32,105 bases of DNA. Origin: Prochlorococcus sp. AG-459-N19. GTDB taxonomy: Bacteria > Cyanobacteriota > Cyanobacteriia > PCC-6307 > Cyanobiaceae. The notes under the pieces are model-generated. The model was not told where the DNA came from and made no database searches. It worked only from the letters and a program-made list of their open reading frames with translations. Location: positions 1 through 32,105 of the forward strand of contig QCRF01000013.1 in NCBI GenBank assembly GCA_003209375.1, read 5' to 3'. Positions 31,331 to 32,105 of this stretch are shown here, piece after piece (within the stretch, counting starts at the first letter, position 1; each line of letters opens with the position of its first letter). A program made the position numbers and the translations under genes.

Positions 31331-31593
31331 AAAAAAATAGTCGGACTCTTATTTTGAATAATGCTCACAAAAAAGCGGTTACCTTAAATACAAAATTTAT
31401 TTTCTTTTTTGAATTTCTTAACACTCAAACTAAAGATCTAAAAAATAGTTTCTTTCTTAAATTTCTAATATTAAATATGAAAAATAAATTAAAAATAAAA
31501 TTTTTAGAAAAAAGATAATTTAGGTAGGAAACACTACATCAATTACCATTCAGAACTAATTAGTTTGTAGATATAAATCTATTTCGAATAATT
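31331..31593. other. Divergent promoter region before the last hli gene
   Basis: This AT-rich gap separates the minus-strand pair from hli. A -10-like TATAAA at 31572-31577 is placed well for the hli gene. Two very short frames (8 and 13 codons) are chance. No convincing HLR1 repeat is seen, in contrast to the first hli operon. Confidence 0.45.
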
Positions 31594-31722
31594 ATGGAAT
31601 TCGCTAAAAAATTCATGACCGAAAAAGCTGAAAAGCTTAACGGTAAAGCAGCAATGCTTGGAATGCTCGCTCTTATAGGGGCATACTATTTTACTGGTCA
31701 AATTGTTCCAGGTATTTTCTAA
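31594..31722 (+). CDS. hli: High-light-inducible protein (42 aa)
   Basis: The 42-residue protein begins MEFAKKFMTEKAEKLNGKAA and has the motif AEKLNGKAAMLGM in which the usual arginine is a lysine, then GAYYFTGQIVPGIF. It is a monocistronic hli gene closed by a strong intrinsic terminator 23 bases after the stop. Confidence 0.93.
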   Translation: MEFAKKFMTEKAEKLNGKAAMLGMLALIGAYYFTGQIVPGIF

Positions 31723-31745
31723 GGAAGAGCTCATTAAAACTTTTT

Positions 31746-31774
31746 GGGGTTGGTAATTTTCAGCCCCTTTTTTT
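31746..31774 (+). terminator. Intrinsic terminator after hli
   Basis: GGGGTTG (31746-31752) pairs with CAGCCCC (31761-31767; one G-T wobble) around an eight-base loop, followed by seven T. This ends the hli transcript. Confidence 0.88.
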
Positions 31775-31783
31775 ATTTAATGA

Positions 31784-31921
31784 TTAAGAATCTCTAGATA
31801 TCTTGTTTTTCATATCTTCAATATACTTGATTAATTTGTCTAACCACCCTGTATTTTCTTCCGGTTTTAGATATATAATTTTTGGTTGATTAATTTCAAG
31901 TGTCTCGAAATCTCCACTCAT
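31784..31921 (-). CDS. Small hypothetical protein (45 aa)
   Basis: The minus-strand frame from ATG at 31921 to TAA at 31786-31784 encodes 45 residues beginning MSGDFETLEINQPKIIYLKP and ending DKLIKYIEDMKNKISRDS. The N-terminal half is polar, the C-terminal half is an amphipathic helix with NTGWLDKL before it. It is convergent with hli across the terminator. No family recognised. Confidence 0.52.
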   Translation of the reverse strand: MSGDFETLEINQPKIIYLKPEENTGWLDKLIKYIEDMKNKISRDS

Positions 31922-32105
31922 AAATTCTTCTTGTATATTTGTTTAGCTACATCTTTGTTCTAATTGATTTGACTAAAACACTACGTATCTAATGTGTGCG
32001 GTTTGAAGAACATTTAGGTACGGAAAGAGGTATGTTTTTTTAGTAATTTAAACCTATGGCTGAATTAGATTAATAATATGGTTGTTATGAATCAGTTGCA
32101 TTGCT

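Noticed and set aside
31540..31570. An HLR1-like pair (ACTACATC, ATTACCAT) before the last hli gene
   Set aside because: The two blocks are 9 instead of 10 bases apart and have several mismatches, so it does not meet the motif.
32078..32105. A frame ATG GTT GTT ATG running off the window end
   Set aside because: Nine codons with no ribosome-binding site are too few to call a gene; the 184 bases before the end otherwise show nothing recognisable.
1..32105. CRISPR arrays, rRNA genes, insertion sequences with transposase
   Set aside because: No regularly spaced identical repeats longer than the 39-bp element, no rRNA sequence and no transposase were seen on either strand.

Overview
The window looks like a chromosomal segment of a marine picocyanobacterium, most likely a high-light Prochlorococcus. 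It is very AT-rich with short intergenic gaps, frequent TTG starts, hli (high-light-inducible) micro-genes, CobN/MetH B12 genes, a cyanobacterial cofactor-assembly (CCB) protein and a cyanobacterial-type ClpS. The assignment rests on gene content and recalled family resemblance, not on a search.

Positions 1-23970 are ordinary core genome: the tail of a flavin-reductase-like gene, uvrC, hemJ, a PHP phosphoesterase, cobN (convergent), ilvE, metH, a small acidic protein, DUF2237, an Ap4A phosphorylase-like protein, a ribbon-helix-helix/J-domain fusion, a small secreted protein, pheT (minus strand), rpmG-rpsR-RNase II, metG-lptC, a CCB-type protein, a small membrane protein, cobU and trmL. B12 biosynthesis (cobN, cobU) and B12 use (metH) share this segment. 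Two things stand out in the core part: a 39-bp element present three times around the small secreted-protein gene, and a 2-bp deletion that breaks trmL.

Positions 24004-24636 are a mobile-element scar. A 5' half of a tRNA with its own promoter is followed by the C-terminal catalytic part of a tyrosine recombinase and then by a complete tRNA with a CAT anticodon and its own promoter. This layout fits integration inside a tRNA gene, with the element bringing a replacement 5' half, followed by internal deletion. It resembles tRNA-targeting integrative elements of Prochlorococcus (tycheposon type). A further remnant, a small helix-turn-helix (excisionase-like) gene killed by an in-frame TAG, lies just downstream on the minus strand.

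Positions 24637-32105 are an island of micro-genes separated by non-coding DNA: about fifteen proteins of 29-84 residues, an operon of a MarR-like regulator, a 65-residue protein and ClpS, a secreted four-cysteine protein, and four hli genes. The first hli operon has an HLR1-like (RpaB-binding) direct repeat upstream, and its three genes are joined by TAATG stop/start overlaps. Structured non-coding stretches, intrinsic terminators, a palindrome pair behind a strong promoter and a leader with two competing hairpins lie between the micro-genes and are the least explained part of the window.
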